The notes: a model not told the origin generated them from the sequence alone. Numbered from the stretch's first letter, positions 7,175 through 14,410 are shown. The stretch: DNA of 17,574 nucleotides from an uncultured Acetatifactor sp. (GCA_910577035.1 CAJTKW010000040.1:19433-37006), one strand, 5' to 3'. Program-made: numbers and translations.

Positions 7175-8023
7175 TTACGCCTCCAGATATGCCTGTAATT
7201 TCCCAAAGCAGCTTTCTGCATCCTCATATCCCTGCCGGTACAGGGCCTTGAGCTTCTCCGCATTCTTTTCCACCCTGCCTACATCACTTGCCTTCTCAGG
7301 CCGGATCACGAAAGCCCCTCCGGAAGCCTGCTGCCTTTGAATATATGCCAGCTGCTCATTATAATTTATATGACGCTCCGCCATAAGCTCCCATACCTTC
7401 GGATATTTGGCATAGCGAAGCTTGAACAAAGCCAGCTGGGAAGTGGGCCTGCGCACAAACCCTGCCTCCTTGGTCATGACCACCACATTTTTCCGGTTTC
7501 CGTCCATCACGGATTTCTGCAGGGGGATGGCATCGCTGATTCCCCCGTCCAGATAAAGTCCGCCGTCTATCTTCACATTTCTGGATACCAGCGGCAGAGA
7601 GGCAGATGCACGAATCTTGTCAATGTCCTTCTTCATGTCCAGAATGCGGAAGTACTCCGGCCGTCCCCGTACTATATCCGTAGCCACGCTGTATGCTTTT
7701 CCCTGATATTTATCAAATGTCTCATAATCATAGGGATGCAGATATTCCGGAATCAGATGATAGCATATATCCGCATGAAACAAATCCCCCGTGATAAGCA
7801 GGCTTCTCGAACTGCAATAATATCTGGTTTCCAGATAATCCACATTCACGTCAAACGCTCTTCCCCGCTGCTTTGACAGGAAGCTGCACATACAGCACGC
7901 CCCTGCCGACACCCCGTACACACTGGAGAATTCAATCCCCTTATCCAAAAACAGATCCAGAACCCCGGCGGTATATACCCCTTTCAGTCCTCCGCCTTCC
8001 AACACAAGCCCGGCATGATACAT
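7175..8023 (-). CDS. Patatin-like phospholipase family protein
   Basis: 282 residues with all the hallmarks of a bacterial patatin-like serine hydrolase: the oxyanion Gly cluster LEGGGLKG (residues 8-15), the nucleophile elbow GVSAG (37-41, Ser39) and the second catalytic residue in DGGISDAIP (Asp159). These enzymes use a Ser-Asp dyad to cleave acyl esters of phospholipids or related lipids. The overall form, with a long C-terminal part holding charged helices, matches the YjjU/RssA-like cytoplasmic group. There is no signal peptide or obvious membrane span. The start ATG has AAGGA at good spacing. The true substrate cannot be read from the sequence. It lies between uppP and an aminotransferase on the same strand. 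Confidence 0.92.
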   Translation of the reverse strand: MYHAGLVLEGGGLKGVYTAGVLDLFLDKGIEFSSVYGVSAGACCMCSFLSKQRGRAFDVNVDYLETRYYCSSRSLLITGDLFHADICYHLIPEYLHPYDYETFDKYQGKAYSVATDIVRGRPEYFRILDMKKDIDKIRASASLPLVSRNVKIDGGLYLDGGISDAIPLQKSVMDGNRKNVVVMTKEAGFVRRPTSQLALFKLRYAKYPKVWELMAERHINYNEQLAYIQRQQASGGAFVIRPEKASDVGRVEKNAEKLKALYRQGYEDAESCFGKLQAYLEA

Positions 8024-8117
8024 AATCGTTTCCTTCTTCCTTCCTATATTTCCAGTCTCTATCCCTGGCCTTTTCTTTATCTCCAGTTTCTATTTAAGGT
8101 CTTTATCTGACTTTATC
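8024..8117 (-). repeat. Purine-rich spacer with short repeated motifs
   Basis: The 94-base spacer between the aminotransferase stop and the patatin start is strongly purine-rich on the minus strand. It contains three AGATAAAG copies and two related 14-base motifs (AGAAACTGGAGATA and AGAGACTGGAAATA). No promoter or terminator is clear. It may only be a slippage-derived spacer. Confidence 0.35.
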
Positions 8118-9305
8118 TCACATGTACTCGGTCTTTACAAACCTTCGCAGCGCCTCCAGGGACCGCTCCACCTTTTCCGTATCAATGCAGTACGCCATGC
8201 GGAAATACCCCGGCGCCCCGAAGGTATCTCCCGGAACCAGGATCAGATCATAATTTAACGCTTTCTGGCAAAATACCTTGGCATCCTCTTCCATGGCCTT
8301 CGGGAAAATATAAAAGGTTCCCCCGGGCTTCACACAGGTAAATCCCAGCTCTGTCAGCTCCCTGTACAAAATATTCCTGTTTGTCTCATAAACCTTCATA
8401 TCCGACGTCTTATCCAGCACCTCCGCCACCGCCAGCTGAATGATGGACGGCGGGCAGTTATGCCCGATTCCCCTTGAGATCTGCACACACATGTGGATCA
8501 TCTCTTCCGCATTCCTGCAGCGGGGATTGACTGCTACATATCCGATCCGCTCTCCCGGCAGAGACAGTGATTTAGAGAAAGAATAGCACATGATAGTATT
8601 GTCATAAAATTTCGAAACACAGGGTGCCGCTTCTCCGTCAAAGACAATCTCCCGATATGGCTCGTCGGAAATCAGATAAATCTCATGACCGTACAGTTCT
8701 GCTTTTGTCGTCAGCAGCCCTGCCAGACGCTCCAGCGTATCCCGGGAGTATACCACGCCGGACGGATTGTTGGGTGTGTTCAGCAATACTGCCATCACCT
8801 TCTCCGTCAGCATCTCCTCAAACTTGTCAAAATTGATCTGAAAGCTCTCCGTATCCGGCGGCACCACCTTAAGTGACGCTCCTGTCAGATCTACATAAGG
8901 ATGGTATTCCGGGAAGAACGGGGCAAAGGTCAGAATTTCATCCCCAGGCTCTGTCACCAGACGAAAAGCATGTGCCAGTGCACCTGCTGCGCCGGAAGCC
9001 ATAAAAATATGCTCTTTACGGTAAGGCAGTCCGAATCGCTTCTCCAAAGACGCCGCCACAGCCTCCCTGACGGCGGTAATTCCCAGATTAGGACTATAGC
9101 CGTGAAGCTCCCCGCTCTCCCTGGTGGTCAGCAGCTCCACCATCTTATCGGTAAATTCCCGGGGAACAGGCACGGAAGGGTTGCCCAGGCTGTAGTCAAA
9201 AACATTCTCATAGCCTATTTCCTTTCCTCTTTCCGCCGCAAACTCCGCAAGCTGCCTTATAACGGATTTCCCCGACAGCATATCCCTGTACTTCTGCACT
9301 AACAT
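8118..9305 (-). CDS. Class I/II pyridoxal-phosphate aminotransferase
   Basis: 395 residues with the full fold-type I aminotransferase pattern. NTPNNPSG is at residues 176-183, the pyridine-N binding Asp lies in SDEPY (Asp214), and the Schiff-base lysine is in SFSKSLSLPGER (Lys245). A C-terminal Arg in GYFRMAYC should bind the substrate carboxylate. The protein resembles aspartate/aromatic type aminotransferases of Clostridia. The amino-acid substrate cannot be fixed from the sequence, so I give no gene symbol. The start ATG at 9303-9305 has a moderate purine-rich ribosome site. It lies 60 bases after glpK with a hairpin but no T-run between, so read-through from the glycerol unit is possible. 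Confidence 0.92.
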   Translation of the reverse strand: MLVQKYRDMLSGKSVIRQLAEFAAERGKEIGYENVFDYSLGNPSVPVPREFTDKMVELLTTRESGELHGYSPNLGITAVREAVAASLEKRFGLPYRKEHIFMASGAAGALAHAFRLVTEPGDEILTFAPFFPEYHPYVDLTGASLKVVPPDTESFQINFDKFEEMLTEKVMAVLLNTPNNPSGVVYSRDTLERLAGLLTTKAELYGHEIYLISDEPYREIVFDGEAAPCVSKFYDNTIMCYSFSKSLSLPGERIGYVAVNPRCRNAEEMIHMCVQISRGIGHNCPPSIIQLAVAEVLDKTSDMKVYETNRNILYRELTELGFTCVKPGGTFYIFPKAMEEDAKVFCQKALNYDLILVPGDTFGAPGYFRMAYCIDTEKVERSLEALRRFVKTEYM

Positions 9306-9344
9306 TTTGTCTTTCCCGCCTTTCTCAAATCCATTCCAGCTCCC

Positions 9345-9367
9345 GAGATTCCGCTTTTCGGAATCTC
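9345..9367 (-). other. Stem-loop at the glpK stop codon
   Basis: On the minus strand a perfect 9-bp stem, GAGATTCCG pairing with CGGAATCTC, has a five-base loop and starts inside the glpK TGA stop codon. No T-run follows, so it is not a standard intrinsic terminator. It could protect the upstream mRNA end or partly reduce transcription into the aminotransferase gene. Confidence 0.55.
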
Positions 9368-10862
9368 ACAATTCCTCCGCCCAGAGCAGCGCACATTTTA
9401 CTGCCCGCTTCCAGCCCTTAAGCAGCTTTTCCCGTCTGCCCTCCTCCATATCGGCTTCAAAGATCCTGCCGATCTGCCAGTTTTCCCTGATTTCTTCTTT
9501 ATCCTTCCAGTATCCCACCGCCAGGCCGGCCAGATAAGCCGCTCCCAGCGCCGTAGTCTCAATGCACTTCGGCCTGTGAACCGCCGTGTTCACAATATCT
9601 GCCTGAAACTGCATCAGGAAATCGTTGGCGCTTGCACCGCCGTCCACCTTCAGGCTTTTTAAGCACATTCCACTGTCCTGCTCCATGGCCTGCAGCACGT
9701 CCGAGGTCTGATAGGCAATGGATTCCAGTGCCGCACGGATAAAATGCTCCTTACTGCAGCCCCTGGTAATTCCCACCACAGTACCCCTGGCATATTGGTT
9801 CCAGTAGGGCGCACCCATTCCGGCAAAGGCCGGAACCACATAAACTCCTGCAGTATCCTCCACGGCCTCGCAGTATTCCTGCGACTGCCCTGCGCTTCTG
9901 AGCATCCGCATTCCGTCCCGCAGCCACTGCACCGCCGCACCCGCCACGAACACGCTGCCTTCCAGGGCATACTCCGGCTCCCGGGAAGTCCCGGCGGCAA
10001 TGGTGGTCAGAAGTCCTGATTGAGAGGTTATAATCTTCTTCCCGGTATTCATCAGAAGGAAACATCCAGTTCCATATGTATTTTTCACCTCGCCCTGCTC
10101 GAAGCAGCACTGGCCAAACAGAGCGGCCTGCTGATCTCCTGCCGCGCCGGCAATCGGAATCTCTCCCCCCAGCACAGAAGCATCCGTATATCCGAAGACA
10201 CAGCCGGAGGGCTTGACCTCGGGCAGAATACAGGCAGGTATCCCGAATCTCTCCAGAATCTCCCGGTCCCAGCAAAGCCCGTGGATGTCATACAGCATGG
10301 TTCTGGAGGCATTGGTATAGTCCGTGACGTGTACCGCCCCCCTGGTCAGATTCCAGATCAGCCAGGTATCCACCGTGCCAAAAAGCAGGTCTCCGGCCTC
10401 AGCCTTCTCCCGTGCCCCCGGCACATTCCTCAGGATCCACGCAATCTTGGAAGCGCTGAAATAAGCATCCGGAATCAGGCCGGTCCTCTCCCGGATCCTG
10501 CGGTCAAAGCCGTCTGTTTTCAATTCCTCAATCATGTCGGCAGTCCGTCTGCACTGCCATACAATGGCATTGCAGACCGGTTCTCCCGTATGTTTATCCC
10601 AGAGAATCGTAGTCTCACGCTGGTTCGTAATACCGATGGCAGCAATATCCTCATGAGTCGCCCCCACCACCGCCATACACTCGGTGGCCACCGCCAGCTG
10701 GGATGACCAGATTTCCATGGGATTATGCTCTACCCAGCCCGGCTGGGGATATATCTGCGTAAATTCTTTCTGGGACATGGAGCAGATATTCCCCAGCTTA
10801 TCAAACAGGATACAGCGGGAGCTTGTCGTCCCCTGGTCCAGTGCCATTACATATTTCCCCAT
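9366..10862 (-). CDS. glpK: Glycerol kinase GlpK
   Basis: GlpK phosphorylates glycerol with ATP to sn-glycerol 3-phosphate in the cytoplasm. 498 residues, the normal length. FGGY-family motifs are clear: ALDQGTTSSR near the N-terminus (7-16), DTWLIWNLT, GEIPIAGAAGDQQAALFGQ, GAPYWNQYARGTVVGITRG and VDGGASANDFLMQFQADI. In well-studied Gram-positive GlpKs a His just before the equivalent of GEIPIAG is phosphorylated by HPr of the PTS; here that stretch reads TDASVLGG with no His, so this control may be absent (inference from a remembered alignment). The ATG at 10860-10862 follows the DUF1667 stop by 12 bases, and its ribosome site AGGGAG partly overlaps that gene's end, which suggests translational coupling. 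Confidence 0.97.
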   Translation of the reverse strand: MGKYVMALDQGTTSSRCILFDKLGNICSMSQKEFTQIYPQPGWVEHNPMEIWSSQLAVATECMAVVGATHEDIAAIGITNQRETTILWDKHTGEPVCNAIVWQCRRTADMIEELKTDGFDRRIRERTGLIPDAYFSASKIAWILRNVPGAREKAEAGDLLFGTVDTWLIWNLTRGAVHVTDYTNASRTMLYDIHGLCWDREILERFGIPACILPEVKPSGCVFGYTDASVLGGEIPIAGAAGDQQAALFGQCCFEQGEVKNTYGTGCFLLMNTGKKIITSQSGLLTTIAAGTSREPEYALEGSVFVAGAAVQWLRDGMRMLRSAGQSQEYCEAVEDTAGVYVVPAFAGMGAPYWNQYARGTVVGITRGCSKEHFIRAALESIAYQTSDVLQAMEQDSGMCLKSLKVDGGASANDFLMQFQADIVNTAVHRPKCIETTALGAAYLAGLAVGYWKDKEEIRENWQIGRIFEADMEEGRREKLLKGWKRAVKCALLWAEEL

Positions 10863-10874
10863 AAGCTTCTCCCT

Positions 10875-11240
10875 TCAGACCTTCTCTATGTTTTTCGTGG
10901 CAATTATATTCACACCGGTACCGCATACATTTTCCACCACCACATCCCCAATACAGACCGGCGCTTCCAGCTCAACCTCTTTTAACACCTTCACGCATTC
11001 CCCGATCTCACCCTTGGGAATGTCCGCCGCAGTCTTGACGGAAACCACGGGCAGCTCTCCGCCCTTTACCCGTACCAGGCTGGTAACAATCCGCCTCGGA
11101 TCCGTCAGCTCCTTTGTCACATAATCCGCCCCCCTGGGGCAGGTATTTCCGGTGATGCTCTTTATTTCCTTTCCTTCCGCTTCCACGGTTACATTGCAGC
11201 CCAGAGGGCATCCTATACAGACAAATTCCTTTCTTTCCAT
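10875..11240 (-). CDS. DUF1667 protein, Cys-rich partner of glycerol flavoproteins
   Basis: 121 residues. The N-terminus carries CIGCPLGC (Cys8, Cys11, Cys15) and a fourth Cys at 34 in TCPRGADY, a spacing that suggests an iron-sulfur cluster or a metal. The rest looks like a small beta-rich domain. I recognise it as DUF1667, which in Clostridia is typically found beside glpK and flavin dehydrogenases. Its likely job is as a small electron-transfer or assembly subunit of the glycerol-3-phosphate oxidising complex; this is inferred from the cysteines and context. I chose the ATG at 11238-11240 (MERKEFVCIGC) with GGAGGG upstream; an in-frame ATG at 11250-11252 would add four residues. It sits 89 bases after the FAD/NAD oxidoreductase and 12 before glpK. 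Confidence 0.85.
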   Translation of the reverse strand: MERKEFVCIGCPLGCNVTVEAEGKEIKSITGNTCPRGADYVTKELTDPRRIVTSLVRVKGGELPVVSVKTAADIPKGEIGECVKVLKEVELEAPVCIGDVVVENVCGTGVNIIATKNIEKV

Positions 11241-11329
11241 TTTCCCTCCCATGATTCCTTCCCACTCCCACAGCACCGGCACATCCTGTACCGCTTTAGA
11301 TGCTCCGGGTCTTTGTGAAACCGCGCCTT

Positions 11330-12358
11330 TTATGCCTGGCGGACGGAGAATGTTATTTCCTGCAGTCCTTCAAACTGCTCCAGCTCCGATTTTTTCAAAA
11401 TGACCTGCTCCATCTCTCCGGGGGCCAGTGCCTTTTTCTTCCTGCTGCTCACCACTTTCCCGTTAAAGGAAACCTCTATCGCAGCATCCTTATACACACT
11501 TCCCACCCGGAAACGCACCACCTGAGTCTCCCCCATCCTGTGGGGATCCAGAGATGCGGGAACCGTATAGCGGACACCGCTCACCGCCCGAATGGGAATC
11601 TCTCTCCCGGCCTTTTCCAGCCTGCCCTGCAGATACGCCGCCGCACACCTTCCCGCCTGGGCCGATTCCTCTGACACATAATCTACCAGATCATGCACAT
11701 GCAGCACATTACCGCAGGCAAAGACGCCTTGCCTGTCCGTCTCCAGGCTCTCATTGACCTTTGGCCCGTTGGTGGCCGGATTCATCTCCACCCCCAGATT
11801 CCCAGACAGCTCGTTCTCGGGAATCAGGCCACAGGACAGCAGCAGCGTATCACAGGTAACCTCTTCCTCGGTTCCGGGGATCGGCCTGGAGCTTTCGTCC
11901 ACCTGTGCCACCACTACGGCCTCCACCCGTTCCTTTCCCTTGATGTCCACCACCGTATGGCTGAGCTTTAACGGAATGTCGAAATCGTCCAGACATTGCA
12001 CGATATTTCTCTTTAAGCCCCCGGAGTAGGGCATCAGCTCCGCTACCAGCTTCACTTTTGCTCCCTCCAGTGTCATGCGCCGGGCCATAATCAGTCCGAT
12101 GTCGCCGGAACCCAATATCACAATTTCCCTGCCGGGCATCCTGCCCTCCATATTCACATAGCGCTGTGCCGTTCCGGCAGAATAGATACCGGCCGGACGA
12201 TAGCCCGGAATATTCAGGGCCCCTCTGGAGCGTTCCCTGCAGCCCATGGCCAGAATCACTGCTTTGGCTTCAATGGTGTACAGACCTTCCTGCCGGTTCA
12301 TTACCGTCACCAGCTTGCTGCCTGCCTGGGCACCGGCCTTGCTTCCGCCTCCGGCCAC
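11330..12358 (-). CDS. FAD/NAD(P)-dependent oxidoreductase, C-terminal part (after frame break)
   Basis: This is the larger part of a flavoprotein of the glycerol cluster, in a different frame from its N-terminal part (12411-12692). It contains the conserved AMGCRERSRG, a second Rossmann nucleotide-binding motif (VILGSGDIGLIMARR), and the closing FAD motif around GVFACGNVLHVHDLVDYV. This fold matches the pyridine-nucleotide-disulphide type oxidoreductases that accompany GlpA-like dehydrogenases. The given start is a GTG at 12356-12358 with only a poor ribosome site (GGCGGA), and no FAD-binding N-terminus would be present, so an independent start is unlikely. The same frame is open upstream to 12427. 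The first part of it encodes an unusual Gly/Ala-rich stretch before the normal fold resumes at about KLVTVMNRQEG. Read as one protein with the N-terminal part, it would have about 453 residues. Confidence 0.8.
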   Translation of the reverse strand: MAGGGSKAGAQAGSKLVTVMNRQEGLYTIEAKAVILAMGCRERSRGALNIPGYRPAGIYSAGTAQRYVNMEGRMPGREIVILGSGDIGLIMARRMTLEGAKVKLVAELMPYSGGLKRNIVQCLDDFDIPLKLSHTVVDIKGKERVEAVVVAQVDESSRPIPGTEEEVTCDTLLLSCGLIPENELSGNLGVEMNPATNGPKVNESLETDRQGVFACGNVLHVHDLVDYVSEESAQAGRCAAAYLQGRLEKAGREIPIRAVSGVRYTVPASLDPHRMGETQVVRFRVGSVYKDAAIEVSFNGKVVSSRKKKALAPGEMEQVILKKSELEQFEGLQEITFSVRQA

Positions 12359-12422
12359 AGTGTTTCCGCCGGCAGGCAGAGTATCTTCCCTGCACTCGTC
12401 CCCGGCGGGTTTATTCCGGCAC
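12317..12422 (-). other. Atypical Gly/Ala-rich segment and frame break inside the flavoprotein gene
   Basis: Between the recognisable parts of the flavoprotein (after IDLTQ and before KLVTVMN) lie 106 bases that code for low-complexity Gly/Ala/Ser in the downstream frame (for example AGGNTVAGGGSKAGAQAGS). I recall only a few residues at this loop in relatives. Inside it, 9-bp inverted repeats GGCAGGCAG (12371-12379) and CTGCCTGCC (12318-12326) bracket 62 bases. No flanking direct repeat was seen, so a mobile insertion is not shown. Confidence 0.5.
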
Positions 12423-12692
12423 TTGCGTCAGGTCTATCACCATAGTGTTCAGTTTACAGGGAATCTCCAGCTCCAGAACCTTCTCAATATACCTTTCCGC
12501 ATACTCCGGCCCTGTCAGCTCCTCTTGAAAGGTGTGCAGTCCAAAACCGTTATGAATACACTGATTCAGGATTCCTCCCAGCCTTGCATCCCTCTCAATG
12601 ATTACCAGATCCTCCACACCGTTTTCCTTTGCCGCCACTGCAGCCGCCAGCCCCGCGGGCCCCCCGCCGATAATAACCAGATCCTTCTTCAT
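12411..12692 (-). CDS. FAD/NAD(P)-dependent oxidoreductase, N-terminal part (interrupted by TAA)
   Basis: 93 codons from the ATG at 12690-12692, which has a good CGGAGG ribosome site. It starts with the FAD-binding Rossmann loop VIIGGGPAGLAAAVAA (GGGPAG at residues 9-14) and continues with IIERDARLGGILNQCIHNGFG, typical of the flavoprotein family that sits beside GlpA-like dehydrogenases. The frame ends at a TAA (12411-12413) just after IDLTQVPE, where the family normally continues into the sequence now found in another frame. A +1 shift joins the two. The break must lie between 12411 and 12427, because the downstream frame has a TGA at 12428-12430. It is either a true mutation, a read-assembly error, or recoding. 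The gap of 91 bases to the GlpA-like gene is purine-rich; an extended start at 12803 overlapping that gene is possible but lacks family similarity. Confidence 0.85.
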   Translation of the reverse strand: MKKDLVIIGGGPAGLAAAVAAKENGVEDLVIIERDARLGGILNQCIHNGFGLHTFQEELTGPEYAERYIEKVLELEIPCKLNTMVIDLTQVPE

Positions 12693-12783
12693 TTGATCCT
12701 CCGTTCTATTTCCCTGCCTCTTTATTCCTGTTGCGCCTCGTCCCGTTGCTCTTCCTTCCGCTGCGCTCTGCCTCCGCTGCCTT

Positions 12784-14238
12784 CTATTCCCGATGCCCTT
12801 CATTCTCTTTAATTCTTCCCGTCAGGAACTCGCTTCCCTTGTCGTTTTTGCCGATTTCCGACATATCCTTACCCAATTCTCTGGCCAGGATCTCCACCGT
12901 TCTGGGCGAACAGAAACCTGCCTGGCAGCGGCCCATGCCGGCCCTGGTACGCCGCTTTATGCCATCCAGCGTTGTAGCCCCCAGCGGCCTGTGAATGGCA
13001 TCCATAATCTCGCCCTCCGTCACCAGCTCACATCGGCATACTACATCGGCATACAGGGGATTTTCCTGTATCAGCTTCTGCCGCTCCTCTTCATTGGCCA
13101 GCGCCATATTGGGTATCCCCTTCCTGACAGCTGTAAAATCCTTTTTCATGGCGGCCGGAAGATATTCCAGCACCTGGGCGGCAAGATATTTCCCCAGGGC
13201 AGGGGCACAGGTGAGCCCCGGAGACTCTATACCCGCCGCATCAAAGAAGCCGGGGGCGCCTTCTGCCTGTCCCACCACAAAATCCTCCTGCTCCGTCACC
13301 GCGTGGGCGCGCAGCCCTGCAAAGGAAGTAATCACCTGCCTGGCAGGAAGCTCCTCCACGCTTAAGGATGCCCGCTTCATCAGGTCCTCCATCCCCTCCC
13401 TGGTAGTGTTCACTCCCTCGTAATCTTCTATATCTACCGCCGTCGGCCCCACCAGCAGATTCCCGTGCACCGTAGGCGTCACAAGCACACCCTTGCCGTA
13501 TTTGGTGGGAAGCTGAAAAATTGTCCTGGTTACCCAATTCCCCACCTTTTTATCCATCAGGCAATATTCACCCTTTCTGGGAATGATCCGAAGCCTGCTT
13601 TCGCTGACCATATTATGAAAGCGGTCCGCATAGACCCCCGCCGCATTGATGACCACTCTGCTCTCCAATGTCCCCTGGCCAGTGGTAATACGATACCCCC
13701 CGGATATTTTCTCAAGCTTCTGTACTTCGGTATTCAGCCGGAACTCCACTCCGTTGACCGCCGCGTTCTCCGCCAGGGCTATGGTGAGCAGGAAAGGACA
13801 GACAATACCGCCTGTGGGCGCATACAGTGCCGCCACCGCATCCTCCGAGATGTTAGGTTCCAGGCTTTTGAGTTCCTCCTTCTCAATGATCCTGAGCTCC
13901 TTCACCCCGTTTTTCAGCCCCTGCTCCAGAAGCTTCTGAAGCTTATTCCGGTCCCCCTCGTCAAAGCACAGCACCAGAGAGCCGTTTCGCTTAAAAGGAA
14001 AGTCCAGCTCTTTGGAAAGTGCATCCATCATCTCGCTCCCTTCCACGTTAAGCTTCGCCTTCAGAGTACCCGGGACGGCGTCAAAACCGGCATGGGCAAT
14101 GCCGCTGTTAGCTTTGGAGGTTCCTTCGCATACATCGGAGGCCCGCTCCAGCACGGTTACCTTCCAGTCGTAGCGCGCCAGCTCCCGTGCAATGGCACAC
14201 CCCGTGACTCCTGCTCCGATTACAATAATGTCAGTCAT
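12784..14238 (-). CDS. GlpA-like FAD-dependent glycerol-3-phosphate dehydrogenase with BFD [2Fe-2S] domain
   Basis: 484 residues. The N-terminal DAO-type FAD domain starts DIIVIGAGVTGCAIARELAR (GxGxxG at 8-13) and continues with the conserved EGTSKANSGIAHAGFD region, as in anaerobic GlpA and related dehydrogenases. The last 90 residues are a BFD-type ferredoxin-like domain with four cysteines, C401-x-C403 and C438-x4-C443 (GRCQAGFC), which should bind a [2Fe-2S] cluster. It probably oxidises glycerol 3-phosphate to dihydroxyacetone phosphate, given glpK in the same unit; a different 2-hydroxyacid-type substrate is the main alternative. The start ATG at 14236-14238 has AGGAAAGGAAG upstream; an ATG at 14314-14316 would add 26 residues before the FAD motif and is rejected. 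First gene of the glycerol unit. Confidence 0.88.
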   Translation of the reverse strand: MTDIIVIGAGVTGCAIARELARYDWKVTVLERASDVCEGTSKANSGIAHAGFDAVPGTLKAKLNVEGSEMMDALSKELDFPFKRNGSLVLCFDEGDRNKLQKLLEQGLKNGVKELRIIEKEELKSLEPNISEDAVAALYAPTGGIVCPFLLTIALAENAAVNGVEFRLNTEVQKLEKISGGYRITTGQGTLESRVVINAAGVYADRFHNMVSESRLRIIPRKGEYCLMDKKVGNWVTRTIFQLPTKYGKGVLVTPTVHGNLLVGPTAVDIEDYEGVNTTREGMEDLMKRASLSVEELPARQVITSFAGLRAHAVTEQEDFVVGQAEGAPGFFDAAGIESPGLTCAPALGKYLAAQVLEYLPAAMKKDFTAVRKGIPNMALANEEERQKLIQENPLYADVVCRCELVTEGEIMDAIHRPLGATTLDGIKRRTRAGMGRCQAGFCSPRTVEILARELGKDMSEIGKNDKGSEFLTGRIKENEGHRE

Positions 14239-14284
14239 ATCTGTTCTTCCTTTCCTGCATATTGAAAAAAGAGCCAAGCAAATA

Positions 14285-14304
14285 AATGCCATCCCCATGA
14301 CATT
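14285..14304 (-). promoter_or_regulatory. Leader stem-loop ahead of the glpA-like gene
   Basis: In the predicted 120-base leader, AATGTCAT and ATGGCATT pair (8 bp, one G-U) around a GGGG loop. A T-rich stretch and later a run of six T (near 14265) follow on the minus strand. The spacing is too long for a standard terminator; a weak attenuator or antiterminator target is possible. Confidence 0.3.
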
Positions 14305-14364
14305 CCCACTGCTCAACTCCCTGCCTCAAACCCTCACTGCAACCATATAGGTGGAACTTTTTCC

Positions 14365-14393
14365 ATTATAAACTAAAAGGGCGCAAACCGCAA
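14365..14393 (-). promoter_or_regulatory. Candidate promoter of the glycerol unit
   Basis: On the minus strand a perfect -10 TATAAT (14365-14370) lies 17 bases after TTGCGG (14388-14393), a -35 with three of six consensus bases. A weak -35 with a perfect -10 fits an activator-dependent or regulated promoter. The -35 lies inside the arm of the upstream terminator-type hairpin. Transcription would start near 14358. Confidence 0.6.
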
Positions 14394-14410
14394 GAACTAT
14401 TGCGGCTTGC
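14383..14410 (-). terminator. Second hairpin of a tandem terminator after hflC
   Basis: GCAAGCCGCAA pairs with TTGCGGTTTGC (11 bp, one G-U) around a six-base loop, followed on the minus strand by GCCCTTTTAG with a short T-run. It starts directly after the first terminator hairpin and contains the -35 of the next promoter. Confidence 0.6.

Noticed and set aside
10020..10706. 228-codon plus-strand frame opposite glpK
   Set aside because: Shadow of glpK with no known motif; the glpK reading is complete and certain.
12318..12379. Mobile mini-element (MITE) inside the flavoprotein gene
   Set aside because: There are 9-bp inverted ends, but no target-site duplication was seen and the content is coding-like Gly/Ala repeats. 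Slippage or expansion is as likely.
12693..12803. Extended N-terminus of the FAD/NAD oxidoreductase from the ATG at 12803
   Set aside because: The added 37 residues are Arg/Gly/Gln-rich, come from a purine-rich spacer and overlap the upstream gene; the ATG at 12692 has CGGAGG and starts right before the FAD motif.
13465..14265. 266-codon plus-strand frame opposite the GlpA-like gene
   Set aside because: Fully overlapped by a well-supported flavoprotein gene; no family signature and no ribosome site suited to the start.
14239..14316. Extended N-terminus of the GlpA-like protein from the ATG at 14316
   Set aside because: It would place 26 residues before the FAD-binding strand. The ATG at 14238 has a good ribosome site and gives the family's normal start.
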